Positions 1-12,240 of a stretch of 64,000 nucleotides of DNA are shown here, piece by piece. The DNA is from Rhytidiadelphus loreus. Lineage: Eukaryota > Streptophyta > Bryopsida > Hypnales > Hylocomiaceae. The notes under the pieces were generated by a model that made no database searches, had not been told where the DNA came from, and worked only from the letters and a program-made list of their open reading frames with translations. The stretch lies in NCBI GenBank assembly GCA_947034895.1, contig OX344761.1, forward strand, positions 92,703,447 through 92,767,446, read 5' to 3'. Each line of letters begins with the position of its first letter. Within the stretch, counting starts at the first letter, position 1. The translations under genes and the position numbers were made by a program.

Positions 1-731
1 TTCAAAAATTCACAGAAATTACAATTTTAATGGGAAAATTATAATTCCACTTGGGTTTGATCCGTGAAACAAAAACACACCTCTGAAAAATATGTGCCCT
101 TCTTGAAATTAACCCCAAAATAGTCAGATTGCAAATCAGGGTGGTGATAGGTAGTTCTACCTTATTGTCAAAGAATGACATCAAGTTCATGTCTATTTAT
201 TGACAGTTTAAGGTTGCTACAAATGTGTTTCATTAAATATTGGTTCATCTGGACTTAGTTGCAAACAAATGCTTGTCAAAACAAGTTGCACCTTCAAGCA
301 ATAAAAGAAGTGATTTTAGAGTGTTAAACTTGTGCTTTCAAAACACTCATCAAACACGAATTAGGGTGGCTAATCACTAATCTTGAACCTTTCTAAAATG
401 GTCATGACCCCCACCTAGTACTAACACAATTTTATATTTTTGCACCAAACGTGTCAATTGAAAATTCATATCAATTTTAGTTCTTATCAAATTAATATGA
501 TTCCACTTGTATTTGAGTCCACTCAACTACTTCTTTCTTTAGAAAATACAATACAAGCAACAATAAGCACATTGCACAAGTTTGATACCCAAATGATTAC
601 AAATTTAGGTGGTCATAGGCTATGTACAAAGAACTTGTAGTTCTAAATTATCACAAATGTTGGAAAAGTAGGTACAAAAACTAACTAAGCCAATGCAATA
701 CAAGGAATGTGAGCTCTCTATCCCCAAACTC
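1..731. repeat. Dispersed repeat copy plus 3' flank of the phytyl ester synthase gene
   Basis: No gene is visible here. Bases 1-165 are a copy of a dispersed repeat: the same sequence, with scattered differences, occurs at about 30085-30255 (shared blocks include aattccacttgg, gtgaaacaaa, cacacctctgaaaaa, cagattgcaaatcagg). The copy ends in the hairpin-like motif ggtagttctacctta at 150-164. The remainder, up to the stop codon at 732, is AT-rich and presumably includes the 3' UTR of the minus-strand gene that follows. The element type is not certain; see the finding on shared 3' ends. Confidence 0.6.
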
Positions 732-3700
732 TCATATTGTAAATGTAGGCGCTTGCCTATCACCCCCATTCATTTGCTCATACAAGATCCGTGGACCAAA
801 TTCGCGGTAAGGATCCTCTTGTCGCTTCCACTACACCCATACAACAAAGCAACCAATTTCAATTCCACCAAAATAATCTTACAATGAAATCTAATTATAC
901 GAGTTCCACAAGAAGCAACACCTTGAAAAAAATAATTACAAAACTATCACTATCTTCATTTCAACAATTGCACCATAACATTGTGCTACCACAAAAACAA
1001 ACATGAACACAAAACTATCACTAGCTTCATTTAACAATTGCACATAACATTATGCTACCACAAAAACAAACATGAACACAAAACTATCACTAGCTTCATT
1101 TCAACAATTGCACCATAAATTTGTGCTACCACAAAAACAAACATGAACACAAAACTATCACTAGCTTCATTTCAACAATTGCACCATAAATTTGTGCTAC
1201 CACAAAAACAAACATGAACGATACTTATAGATAAAATGTAATATTACTAGGTGAGCCATTCTTAATAACATGAAGATGAAACATAAAACATTGCAATTCC
1301 TATTTGTTCAAAATTAGTGTGGGTTCAATCAAAGTCCTAGATATATGGAGATTTTAAAGAACGTACCAATAAGTATTCAAGGCCCCTCTCCACCTCCCCT
1401 TGCACATGTTCATACATAGCTTGTGCTTGCTCCTTGTCATGCTGCAGCTCCTTTTCCCTTCCTGAAAACCAACCCCATCGATTTTCTTAACCCTAAAAAA
1501 ATGACATTCACTTGCCTAGAGAGCACGCAACCCTAAAGGGAATAAAAAATCTCCTTGAAGCAAGGTATGGGTCCTGTTGCTTGCCCAAAGTTTGTGCAGT
1601 CGGTCAAGGCATGCAAAAAAGTGAATAGTGAATATAGCACTTTGGCTTTGCACCCTAAATGTGGTGCTTGGCAAGGCCATATTCTCTATTGAAGTGGATA
1701 CAGTAGGTTGAAACATTCCACCAAAAAAAATACAAAAAAAACACACTTTTTATCAACGATTCTCTCAAAGCCAAGCACAAGGGACTTAACCTATGGTTTA
1801 AGGATTAATTAGGCCATTGGAAAAAACAGTTGGAGTGTCCTTAGGACTCCACTAAGCAATTGGGCGTTAGTTTTATTATTTAAATTGCCTATTTGGGGGG
1901 GGAGGGGAAGGGGGGGAGCTTGTTGGAAATAAAAAAGAGTATTTAAAATTCTCTTTTAATTTTGGGATACCATTTGAATAAACTATGAATTCTCAAAGTG
2001 CTGAAACCAAGCATGAGGGACTAATGAATAGAGAAGAGGCTGTACATTCTTTTTAGGCAAGAATATGTAGAGGTAGGTTTTGCAAAAAAAGTCGCAATTA
2101 GGTGCAACTACCTTACACTATTTATGTCAATAAATGACACATGAAATAAAAGCAAAACTTCTATGAGTTGAGAGCATATTATTAATACAGAAAATAGTGT
2201 GCAAATTTTTCTACCTGCTGTGACAATGGGTTTGCCGAACTTGACATAGAGTCTTCCTGGGGTGAGCTTGGGAACTGCGAACGGGAAGTGAACCGGCTGG
2301 TCGCCTACTTCTTCGTTGAGATCCCCCCTGTTGTCATCAAATAAATAAAAAGTGAAAAAAAAATTGATGAAAAAAAAGCAGAATGAAGGAGAGAAAAAAG
2401 GAAAGAAAATAATGGAACAAAAGATTATACATTATGTATGTATATGTATATGTATATGTATATATATGTATAAGTGCTAGTACACCTTGTTGCAAAATTT
2501 GCAACCTCAACGTTTGTAGCACCAGATTCCTTCTTTAGACTCCAAAACGTGGATGGAAAAAGGGGATGGAGAAGGTAACCATCCGCAGGACAAATGAAAT
2601 TGTGACATATTTTCGTGACACTATGACAGGCAAAACTTGGGACTAGCCCAATGAAGGCCAAAAAATTCATGAGCAATACACTTCACAAGACACATGTACT
2701 GCTCATGAATTTTTTTGCCTGCATTAGGTTGGTCCCAAGTCTGCCAGTCATAGGCAGAGTTACCTTATATTGTAGTACTAGAGGAAAAAACTCGGGGAAA
2801 ACGACAAAAGTGTGTTTGGCAACTCAACCATCATGCATTTTTCTAATAGTAAGTGTGCAGCTTGCAACTCCACTGTTGTGCATTTTTACTACTCAAAGCA
2901 CTATTATTCACTTTTGCATGCCCTAACCACACACAAATTTCAAGCAAGCAACAAGATCCATCGAAGGAGATTTTTTATTCTCCTTTGGAGGCTACCCTCT
3001 AGGCAATTCAAGTGAATGTTGTTTAAGGTTAAAAGCTTCTTTTTTTTACCAAACATTTTAACCCAATGCATCATGTTGTTTAAAGGTTAAAAGCTTCTTT
3101 TTTTTACCAAACATTTTAACCCAATGCATCATGTTGTTTAAGGTTAAAAGCTTCTTTTCTTTACCAAACATTTTACCCCAATGCATCTTGTTGTTTAAAG
3201 GTTAAAAGCTTCTTTTCTTTACCAAACATTTTTACCCCATCAGGAAAAGTTAAAAGTAGTCCTGAATCCTGGAAGAGTTACAAACCTGAGCTTGTAAGCA
3301 GAAGGCACTGAAACCTTCTCTTCCAGATTTGGGATGCGCCTCACGTCGTTTATATCAAAGATAATCTACACAAATGGATACAAAAGAAATTCAATCTCAA
3401 GCTCAAGAAATACACATTTTACACACGGACTTTGGTGATTTTACAAACTCCAGCTCCTGGTCCCTCAATTCACAAACTTTCCTATTAACTCTTATTACCA
3501 TCACTTTTTTCCCAACAACATTGAACATCAGTGAACTTCAGGATGGCTTACATCAATTATGTCATCTTCTCCAACAGTTGAGACAGGAATGATGGTACAC
3601 CCAAACCTGGCAGCCATCCGCACAAACTCAGATCGCTTGGGCCAGAAAATCTTGTGCACCTCGCCCTGCAAAAACACAAAAAAACACAAAACACGAAAGT

Positions 3701-6700
3701 CCCGAACCAACAAAATGTCAGAAACCAATCTCCCTTTTTTTCCAATGAGAAACTGAAATGAGAAACTGTCATGCAAAAAAAAAACCCCAATCCCATGATC
3801 AGAATCTGTACACAATTTATGTCTAATTTCTGCACAATTTCCAAAAAGTCATACCCACCACTTCTCACGAATCAAGTCATAATCCAGACTGCGCAATTTG
3901 ACAACACACTTCTGTCAAAAATCTAAAAAGTATGTTTCCCTTCTAGTTTATAGAGCTTGAAGAAGTTTCCATTAGACAGTTAAATTTGTGTAAATTTAAA
4001 TTGCGGTTTGACACACATACCTTGCGGTGAAGCGCCTCACGTGCACCTCCAGGATACAACAAAGTAGAATACCCCATTTTCAACAGTTTGAACATTATTT
4101 TCCCTCCCGTTACAGGTACTGCTCCGAAGGCACGATACAAGTCCGTCGTGCTGGGTTCCTGGAATAAATAAACAAACAAACAAAAAAAAAAAAACAGTTT
4201 AAATTTTTTTTTTTTTTTTTTTAAATAACATTCCAAAAGAAAATTTAAAATTAAATATCGAGTACAATTCATGTCCAGGTATCAATCGTGTGAGAGGTTG
4301 TTGCATCACAATGATCAAATATGAACTTTTTTTTTTGTACTATTTTGTGGAATTGAAAATGATGTTAAGCAGATCCATATTTCTTTGAGATCTGATTTTT
4401 CTTCGGAGCAAATCCTCTCACATACTGAATTATATATAAAATGACAGAGTTGGTATTCATTACTCGGCAAACTGTAAATAGGCAAACTGCTCTAGAATGT
4501 TACAAACTAACATATGATCAGTTTCTATTTGCACCATCAAAGCTGTGCAAATAGAATACGGGTGTTTGAACCTAACCAGGCTTAAAATGTAAGTTGTGCA
4601 ATTGATCATTTTAGAACAATAAGTTAATCTACAAGCATCAAAAACGTCTAAACCCTAAAAAACCCATAAGACGTCTCTTCTTCATGTTTTGGTTTAGGGT
4701 TTAGGGTTTCTCAGATTTCTGTTCTAAAATGAAATACACAAAATACATTCAAGCCTATTAATTTGGGTTCAAATATCTAATTGAGTACGCTTATCTTATC
4801 TTATCACCCGGATATTTGCAAAGAGAGAATATACATATATATATATATATATATATAAGAGTTTCCCAAGGTTTGAGAAAAAACGAAAAATTTGTCAGGT
4901 GACAAACCTGCAAGTCTTGGTCCCATACGTTTTCAAACAATACCGGATGCCCCAGGGCACGGATCATCAGACCCCTCTCCTTGAACATCTTGTAAACGAT
5001 TAAAGTCATGTCCAATCCGAAGTACATGTGGTTTCCTACGAACAACACTGGCCGATCATTGGGAATGTTCTGAAAGCCCTGCTCTACTTCCCCGGTGGCG
5101 CTAGTTGAGAAAAAAACCGGGCTCAAGGTCTGCCATGTCAGCCTGCAATCAAAGACAACATTCCCCCCACACACAAAAAAAAGAAACTTCAACAAAATAA
5201 AAAAAATAATCTCGACAGCAATTTTCCTTGCTGACGACCCAATGCAGAGACTTTCCACTCGTTTCAATTTTTTTTTAAAAAGGACAGCAATTCAAACTGG
5301 ACAAATAGAAAAGAATGTAGGAAAAGGGGTCAGATTTCATATGACACCGTCAAAATGTGAACCTTTCGGGGGGGCTAAGAGAGAAAAAGAAGAAAACAGA
5401 TCTTGGTTTTCACTCACTTTGAATTCTTTTCGAAAGCAGCATTAAAATCATCCAGAGTTGGTACAACAAAATCTGCAACAGCGTCTTGTGTTCGGCCGCG
5501 GCGGTACATCCCAGCTCCCTGTATCACTGTGGCTAGATTAAGCCCACCTTCCTGCAAACACCCCAACAAACCCTGGATGGTTTAGAAGAATGGAGTGACC
5601 CTCGAACAGAACACGAAAAAAAAACACCCAGTGAACAACAGGGTTTTCAGTAAAACAACAGATATTTTTTCGAGGACTCTTTTCGACAACATCATCAAGA
5701 GAATCTTCCCCATTATTCATTCATTCATACATAAGGAGGTCTGCCTTGCCTATGATCATACTGAAATCTCTACGAAACATAAGTAGGTATCACAATCACC
5801 ATATGGAGACCTCACAATGTACAAATCTTCCCCATTTCAATTTACTAAAAACCTTGTTAAATGTACACGCGCAATTCCAAAACCCTAAACCCTAAACCCT
5901 AAACAACAGCGTCTGCATAGACCAAGGAAATGACCCACAAGACGAATGCGACCCATTGTGAGTCGTCTTTGACTAGTGAGAGTTAGCATGATACGAGATT
6001 TGAGGAAGATGAACCTAACCAGCAAAAGGGTGTGTCCGCTGTCTTTGAAGTATCTGTTTTGGCAATTGGGCAAGATCTTCTTCAACCTTTTAGCCTCCTC
6101 CGCACTCGGCAGCATTCTATCCTTCCCACTGAAAAACAAACAAACAAACACGTGTACACATACATTAGGCACACCATCTCTCCTCATCCACTTAAATAAG
6201 AGCTTACTCCCTGATCCACCAAATGTGAAGATGCGAATTGAAATTCAAAAGACTCAATTACATAACATAAGGTAACCATGCCTACAAGCAACTCAACTGT
6301 ATGAAAGTTTTATAGAAAGTTATTGTTATTAAATTGTCCCAATTTTCAAATATTTTGGGTAGGATATCTTCGTAATTGGTGTAAAGAGTAGTGTTACAGA
6401 GAGTCTCGGGCTTTCCTTTTTGCGTGCATCTTTGGATTAGATTCACTTTGCTAACATCACTCCTTTTAACGCAAAGAGAAAACATACCTTTAGAAAATCA
6501 AAGAGGACAATAACACACCAAAGAATGTTTCGTGTTCTCTTTTAACATATGCAAAAGACAAAATTTTCTAGGTAAATTGCATCAAACCAATATGAGTTTT
6601 GATGTTGAGGTGCCATATTCAAGTACGCCGACTATTTCCACAAGGTTGGAGTTTCTTTTATATTTTATATGTTGAGGTGCACATTCTCAATATCAATTAG

Positions 6701-9700
6701 ACTACGTACACATTGAGCCAGATTCCAGGGTGTTTCATTTTAGTTCGGTGTTGCTGCACTTAGGTTTAGCTCTTCCTTCAAACAAAGCTCAGAAAAGGGA
6801 GGGGATACTAAGTAGCAAACATACCTCGCTAATATCAACACCTGCGCTCTGACAGCATGAAGCCGGGAATTCGTGAAGAGCGCTGCTGAGTGAAGCAGCT
6901 TCAGTTTCCACAAAAGGGCGTCTTTTGGAACTATCTCTGCCAAAGTCTGCCAACAACATAGAAAGAACAACAAATTTAAACCCATCAACAAACTACAACA
7001 GAGGCTAGTCCATATGGTACGAATACTAAACAAAAGTTCTTCCTTTTTCCCATTTCATGAACTTCCAAGACATAGGGCTTGTTGGAAGAACACTTGTTTC
7101 TTCCATATAATTTATTTATTGAATCATCTCTGTAATTTACAGGATGCCTGAAACATGCCCAATTCAAAAAAAGGGACTCCTCAAAACATTCTTACCATTG
7201 TCGTAGTGTGATAACCACTTGCTCTAATAAACCAATGCCATGCTTTCACTACATTGCCTTTTCCTCTAATAGGGTAAGCCTCTTAAGCAGAGTAATTTAG
7301 AAAAGAGTGTCAAGAAAAAGACACCCTGTTACGCATTTTTCTGGAACGCGAAGTGTGCCACAGCAACCTAGTACCTTTTTGTTCAACCGATTCACGAAGG
7401 CAATTGAAACCCTAGTATGTTTTCATTCTATACTAGCTTGTAGCTAACTCTTATACCTCTCATTTGCAAAAAACGGCCCTCAATTCCACGCATTTTTCAT
7501 CCCGCCGTTGCAAGTCAAAATCGCACATTCAAACAAGATTGTTGTGACTGAAAACCAAGAATTGTGTATCTTTCGTAGACCCTACTGCACTACTCATAAA
7601 GAATTCATGAGCACGTTCAAATTACTCGAGCAGATTTAGATTAAGATTAATGTTCACATTAATTGAGCTTGAATGACGACAACTATTTACAAGCAAATGG
7701 TTGAACATGGTACCGGTAGAGTTGGCAGTAACGAGAGAAGGGATTCACGCAGCTGTTGCGATCTTTCCAAAGGGGAAGCGTCAATCTTTACTCTTCCTTC
7801 TGCCATTTTGATTGGATCACCTGAAAGTCCAACCCATAGCTATCAACAAATCTGTAAAATTTGCTAAAATTTTCAACCAAATTTTGTAAAACTGCGTGAG
7901 AAAATTGAAACGTTAAGCATAGAATCTTATCAATACTCGATATGAGTGGGGCTCACCCATGATGAAACTGAGAAGGTAAGGAACAGCAGCGAACAATTGG
8001 GGAGACGCTGCTTTTAGGAGAGGAAAGAGAGGCTGCAACTGGGACCTGTCAAACGAAGTGGCTAAACCAACACCAAGCAAAAAAAAACATGTTTGAGAGA
8101 ACAGAAATCTTCAAATAGCACTCCACATTTCATAAGAAAAATCTGATGATGAAAGGATGTCATCAATACGAGGGTTTAGGGTTTAGGGTTTAGGGTTTAC
8201 AAATTCAGAGAAGAGTAAACAGTAGCTTCATTTTCATCTAGTGTTGAAATATCGGCATGAGGTCAATGTGTTCAGATAATGGCAGGAACTTAACATCGGT
8301 TAAAGGTCCATTGCTTTGTCAAACTCATCAACATTAGAATCATATCATGTTAAAATTTCTCTAATGCCTAATAATATTGAAATGAATCACATTCAACTCA
8401 CCTGGATTTGCAAGAATTAGGATGAGATCAAGCGTGGGGTTTCGTGCTGCAACGGCCAAGGATAGGGATCCACCAAAAGAGTCTCCAATGAGGTATATGG
8501 GCGAGTTTGGACGACGTGCATGCTCCGCTAACACTGCTTCTTCTGCAATCTTGAGGAGACCTGTAATTCACAGGTCACCTAAGCACTAAGCACTCCGAAG
8601 TCCATATTTTGGATGATGAACAGAGTGCTTTGGGGTGATCAATGCTTCGCCCAAATAAATTCTCATGAATTTAAAAAAACGGCGCTTTATTTCTATATGA
8701 CCAATTTGATCAAATTGAAGTAAATTATATCTGTTTATAAAGATGACTGTCAGAAAACGTAAGCAAAAATTCAAACAAGGATTTGGCCGTTAAGAGTCAA
8801 GCTCCTCAAAATATTGCAAGAAGACCAAGAATGATAGTTTGAAAACATGAAGTTGTGTACCTGAAAATGGAGTTCTATCTCGAACTGGAATGTGGAGGCA
8901 TTGCATGTTAAATAACCTGCGACAAGAAGACTCAAATAAGCACAAATAGTTTCGTAGTAACACAAGCTGTTTCTAGGCAGCACAGCTTCAGCATTGCCAC
9001 TAGTTCAATGCGGAAACACACAAATGTGCATCTACCTGCCAAGTGATTCATAATGCAACATAAGGCCCAGCCCTGTGCCATCCATTCCTGCAATTGCAAG
9101 ATAACAAGTGAGAAGATCTGTAACGTGCTCTTAATACATCTCTCATTCCTTCTACATCAAAATTTTGAACATTTTTGAACCATCGCCACAACAACAGAAA
9201 AGAAACGACCTAAAAAACTGAATAATTTCATATGGCTTGTTACATCGTGTTCCATATAATCTTCATTTACAATCTTCAATATAATCCTTTACTGAACGAG
9301 AAAAAAATTCAAAACCTAGATTCAATAACCTTAGAATGCGATGAGTGAATAGAAAATTATGTCTCACCTGGCAGAAAGAAAAGCTGGGGAGCATCAGCTG
9401 GAGGAGCAGGTGTCACAGGAGAGAACCATCGAGGGGGGCCGCCATCATCAGTAAGAAAGTATGTCACCTGACCCCAAACAAAAAAAGCAACCAAACAAGC
9501 CACCATAGTCAAAACCTTAAACCCTAAACCCAAGTACCTCCTCATTTCCTAACTTCTCTGAATCAACTTTTGCTTACATAGTGTACTTAGTCTACCATCA
9601 TCAAATAAAAAGGAATCAAAGAGAAATTGTTGAATCATTCAATCAACACGTGATTTAGGAGCTTGAATGAGATGTACTTCTTTGTATAAAATGCTGATCC

Positions 9701-10855
9701 AATCTTTACCCATCTAGAGCTACACTAATGCATGGTGTGCAAATTAGCATTAAACCCACAAAATCGTTCATCCTACATTAAGTAGAATATTGTGTAGTTT
9801 ATGAACAATGTTACCTGCTCCATGTAGTTGTGAACACTTCGAGGGCCTGGAGGATCTAGGTCATACACTGATACATTCTTTGGGGGCTCCTGAAAAATGG
9901 TGTCACGTATTCCTGATGCTGCTTTCGCTGCGCCATTTGCAGGAGAACTATTGCTGGAGTCTTTTTCCTCTAAATTAGGGAACCCATTCCTGCTAACCCA
10001 AACCCAATTCAGATAGATAGTAGGCCAAGTGGAGTACATGTAAATGTTCTTTCTCAAATTTGAGTGAATATGACAATGTGGTACAGCAGAAGAATCCAAG
10101 CCCACTCACAGTTTTAGAGACCTATGAGCTAAAACTTCACAACTTATATGAATGAAATCCAAATAAATAAGTATTTAGAATTCAACAATGTACACAGCTG
10201 AAGAATCAAAGCCGAACTCGCAGTTTTAGTGACCTATGAGGCAAAACTTCATAACGTATGTAAATAGAATCCAAATAACATGTGTACAGAATTCAATAAC
10301 GTGCACAGTTCACAATCAAAGCCTACTCACAAATTTGGGGACCTGTGAGCCAAAACTTCATAGATTCATAGATCTTTCTTTTTTTTCATAGTCTAGTCAT
10401 AGGTTGAAGTAGCTGTGAGCCCAAATCATATACATTAAAAATTCAACAGCGTACAACAATTGTAGAATTAAAGTCTCCCAAAATTCAAAAATTCAAAACT
10501 TTTTCCTACATTGCCCAAATAACATGAACTTTAGTGCATTAAAATCCTCTTCAAATAAGAACAAGTTCCATCATTTTTTACTGTTCTAATACTAGACACA
10601 CAATACTCAAAAGTGAAGGGGATGAGTTCCCTACCTTGAGTCCACTTGCCCTAGTTTAGTCGCATCCTTCCCCACAGCAACGGCTCCACGACGCCCACGA
10701 GCATCAGAACAGGAAATTGAAGAGACTTTCGCACAACCAGCGCCTAATGTCTTGTGTCTGCTACGCGATGAGAGCTTCCTTCCTAATAATCCCTTGGAAA
10801 GCTCAATAACCCCAGAAGCTGGATTCATGTTTACAAAGACTTCAAGAGTTGCCAT
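732..10855 (-). CDS. PES: Phytyl ester synthase / diacylglycerol acyltransferase (PES1/PES2 family), plastid, 18 exons
   Basis: Family role: makes fatty acid phytyl esters and triacylglycerol in chloroplasts (plastoglobules) during chlorophyll breakdown and stress. Exons, 5' to 3': 10855-10635, 9989-9815, 9467-9368, 9087-9036, 8916-8861, 8560-8402, 8061-7957, 7820-7714, 6946-6825, 6128-6020, 5551-5418, 5142-4908, 4158-4021, 3665-3552, 3365-3286, 2327-2215, 1461-1367, 830-732. All junctions are GT-AG and close in frame to 737 residues, near the roughly 700 of Arabidopsis PES1/2. The Ser/Arg-rich N-terminus looks like a transit peptide. An alpha/beta-hydrolase half carries LPGMDGTG, the nucleophile motif GDSFGG (Ser about 229), GKD (Asp about 369) and SGHT (His about 398). 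An acyltransferase half carries VGNHMYFGLD (about 482-491) and YPGGAREALHRK. The last exon restores the family tail (EDPYR, APTF). Expression was not assessed. Confidence 0.94.
941..1219. repeat. 71-bp tandem repeat, 4 copies, in the last intron of the PES gene
   Basis: Four near-identical head-to-tail units start at about 941, 1012, 1081 and 1152 (period 71, 69, 71). Each contains aaactatcactagcttcat, caacaattgcacc and tgctaccacaaaaacaaac. They differ by a few substitutions and two single-base deletions in the second unit. They lie wholly within the intron between the last two PES exons. Confidence 0.93.
1979..2120. repeat. Dispersed repeat fragment in a PES intron, related to 62290-62440
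   Basis: Shares ataaactatgaatt, tcaaagt.ctgaaa, atgaatagag, ggctgtacatt, ttaggcaa and an end in accttaca with bases 62290-62440, in the same orientation. It lies between PES exons 16 and 17. The copy at 62290 has a short insertion after ctgaaa. Its end resembles, less closely, the 3' terminus of the hairpin-ended repeat family. Confidence 0.65.
2434..2473. repeat. TA/TGTA microsatellite in a PES intron
   Basis: A run of tgtata/tatg units (tatgtatatgtatatgta and so on) between PES exons 15 and 16. A similar pure AT run lies at about 4832-4858 in another intron of the same gene. Simple-sequence DNA with no other signal. Confidence 0.85.
3017..3240. repeat. 57-bp tandem repeat, 4 copies, in a PES intron
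   Basis: Units start at about 3017, 3074, 3132 and 3189. Each contains tgttgtttaa, ggttaaaagcttctt, accaaacatttt and cccaatgcatc. The array ends 46 bases downstream-wise of PES exon 15 (3286-3365), inside the intron between exons 15 and 16. Confidence 0.93.
4691..4709. repeat. Interstitial telomere-like repeat, PES intron 12
   Basis: ggtttagggtttagggttt, about 2.5 units of TTTAGGG, between PES exons 12 and 13. Confidence 0.85.
5880..5904. repeat. Interstitial telomere-like repeat, PES intron 10
   Basis: Three units of CCCTAAA (aaaccctaaaccctaaa and on) between PES exons 10 and 11, in the opposite orientation to the runs at 4691 and 8172. Confidence 0.9.
8172..8199. repeat. Interstitial telomere-like repeat, PES intron 6
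   Basis: Four uninterrupted units of GGGTTTA between PES exons 6 and 7, the longest such run in the window. Confidence 0.92.
9511..9531. repeat. Interstitial telomere-like repeat, PES intron 2
   Basis: aaaccttaaaccctaaaccc, about 2.5 units of CCCTAAA with one mismatch, between PES exons 2 and 3. Confidence 0.75.
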
Positions 10856-12240
10856 GGCGAATCACTGGAAAATTTTATCACATAGAAACGAAAAATCAGG
10901 TCACAAGGGTACTCACGTCCTAAAAGTTGTCAGAGGTTTGTGATTTCATCAACAAGATTTCAAACCACGTTTCCCAAAATTGCTTCTTCTCTACTTGGAG
11001 CAAAATTCTTGGACTCTGACACCCCTACTAACTTACAACCCTTTCTCTGCTTCTCACCGACAAATGCACCAAAGCCAAGTATATTCTCGGCAACTAATTG
11101 CAGCCGAAGTGCAGGAGACTACTTGGGGAGAAATTCCCCTGTTTTGAATCCCAACTTAGTAATTCCAATCACGAGTTTTTGGGGCATCACCAAGGATTCG
11201 ACCCCAATCAACGACCGAGTACAGAAAACTAAAAACAGAAAACTAAAAAACACATTTGAATTTTCCCACTTGCATCCCCAAACCACCGCAACAACTCCAC
11301 ATGAAATTCCACAACCCAAAAGAGAATTTCAGCTCAGTGGCAAACCCAAACCACGCAACTGGGACAGGAAGCTCAAACACTGGAAAGACTTGCAATCCCA
11401 CTCTCGTACTCACAGTGAGTGAGTGGCACAGTACCCTAAAACAACAAACCGAAACAGCAAAACCAAGTTAACTTTTCAATTTGAATTTCCCATTTGCATC
11501 CCCAAATCCACTGGAACTCCACATGAATTCACCACTGCACCACAACCCAGAGAGAATCTTCAGCTCACCGAGAATCAAAAGCCACTCAACTGATCGAGAC
11601 AGTTAAAATTAATTGGAAAAGCCTTGCTATCCCAACTCGTACAAAGCTTACTCCTCCTCCCAGTGGCCGAGGGAGGGTCCCCTTGGCAGTTGGAATTGAT
11701 GATGAGCTCCGTCTCTCTTGAAGTAGTAGTACAACAAGTAGAATAAGGAAAGTGAAATGAGCGTGGGGATTGACTACCCTGTAAGAGATTGTGTGTGTGG
11801 AACAGGAAGAGTACGTGACGGCAGGATTACGTGGGGGTGAGCTAAGGCTTTGTTGTTGGTTGTTTTTTGTAGCAAAAGTCGGTCCATGTTGTGTGTCAAT
11901 TTTTCTTTTGGCGGTGTGTAAGGCTTCAGTTGGAATTGGTGGGAGGCGGATGAATCGCACGGACTGGGGAGCTCCACAAGTGCGGAAGCTACTGACGATA
12001 GGGAGGAGTTACGTTTGCAGTGGAGGTGGTTGGGTGACATGACTTCACGGGGACAAGCCTTTTTCGTCACCTTGGAACTCACTCAATGATGAGCGCCGCT
12101 CGGGACGTTTTGGGGAGCTGCCTCATCAGTCCGGGTATCATAGTTTCCTTCCTCTTCGTAGAAGGAGCCGGGTTGGTTGTTTTTTTCCAAGGGTGTTGGT
12201 TGCATCTTCCCCTTATCAAAACCTCCCAGTTGATTTCCTC
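10856..12240. promoter_or_regulatory. 5' flank and leader region of the PES gene, with an internal duplication
   Basis: Upstream of the PES start codon the sequence is C/A-rich on the plus strand and less AT-rich than the intergenic DNA further on, as expected of a leader and promoter. Two related blocks lie at about 11270-11420 and 11490-11650. Both contain tgcatccccaaa, aactccacatgaa, acaaccca and agagaat, in the same order about 225 bases apart. No clear TATA box was identified. Several open frames of about 100 codons here show no recognisable protein features. Confidence 0.5.

Noticed and set aside
941..1219. Regularly spaced repeats that might suggest a CRISPR array
   Set aside because: The units are contiguous 71-bp tandem copies with no unique spacers, in an intron of a plant nuclear gene.
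5880..8199. True telomere or chromosome end
   Set aside because: Runs are only 2-4 units long, in mixed orientation, and lie inside introns.
11586..12082. Overlapping frames upstream of PES that might be an extra gene
   Set aside because: No recognisable domains and no splice structure leading into PES; better explained as leader or promoter DNA of less biased composition.
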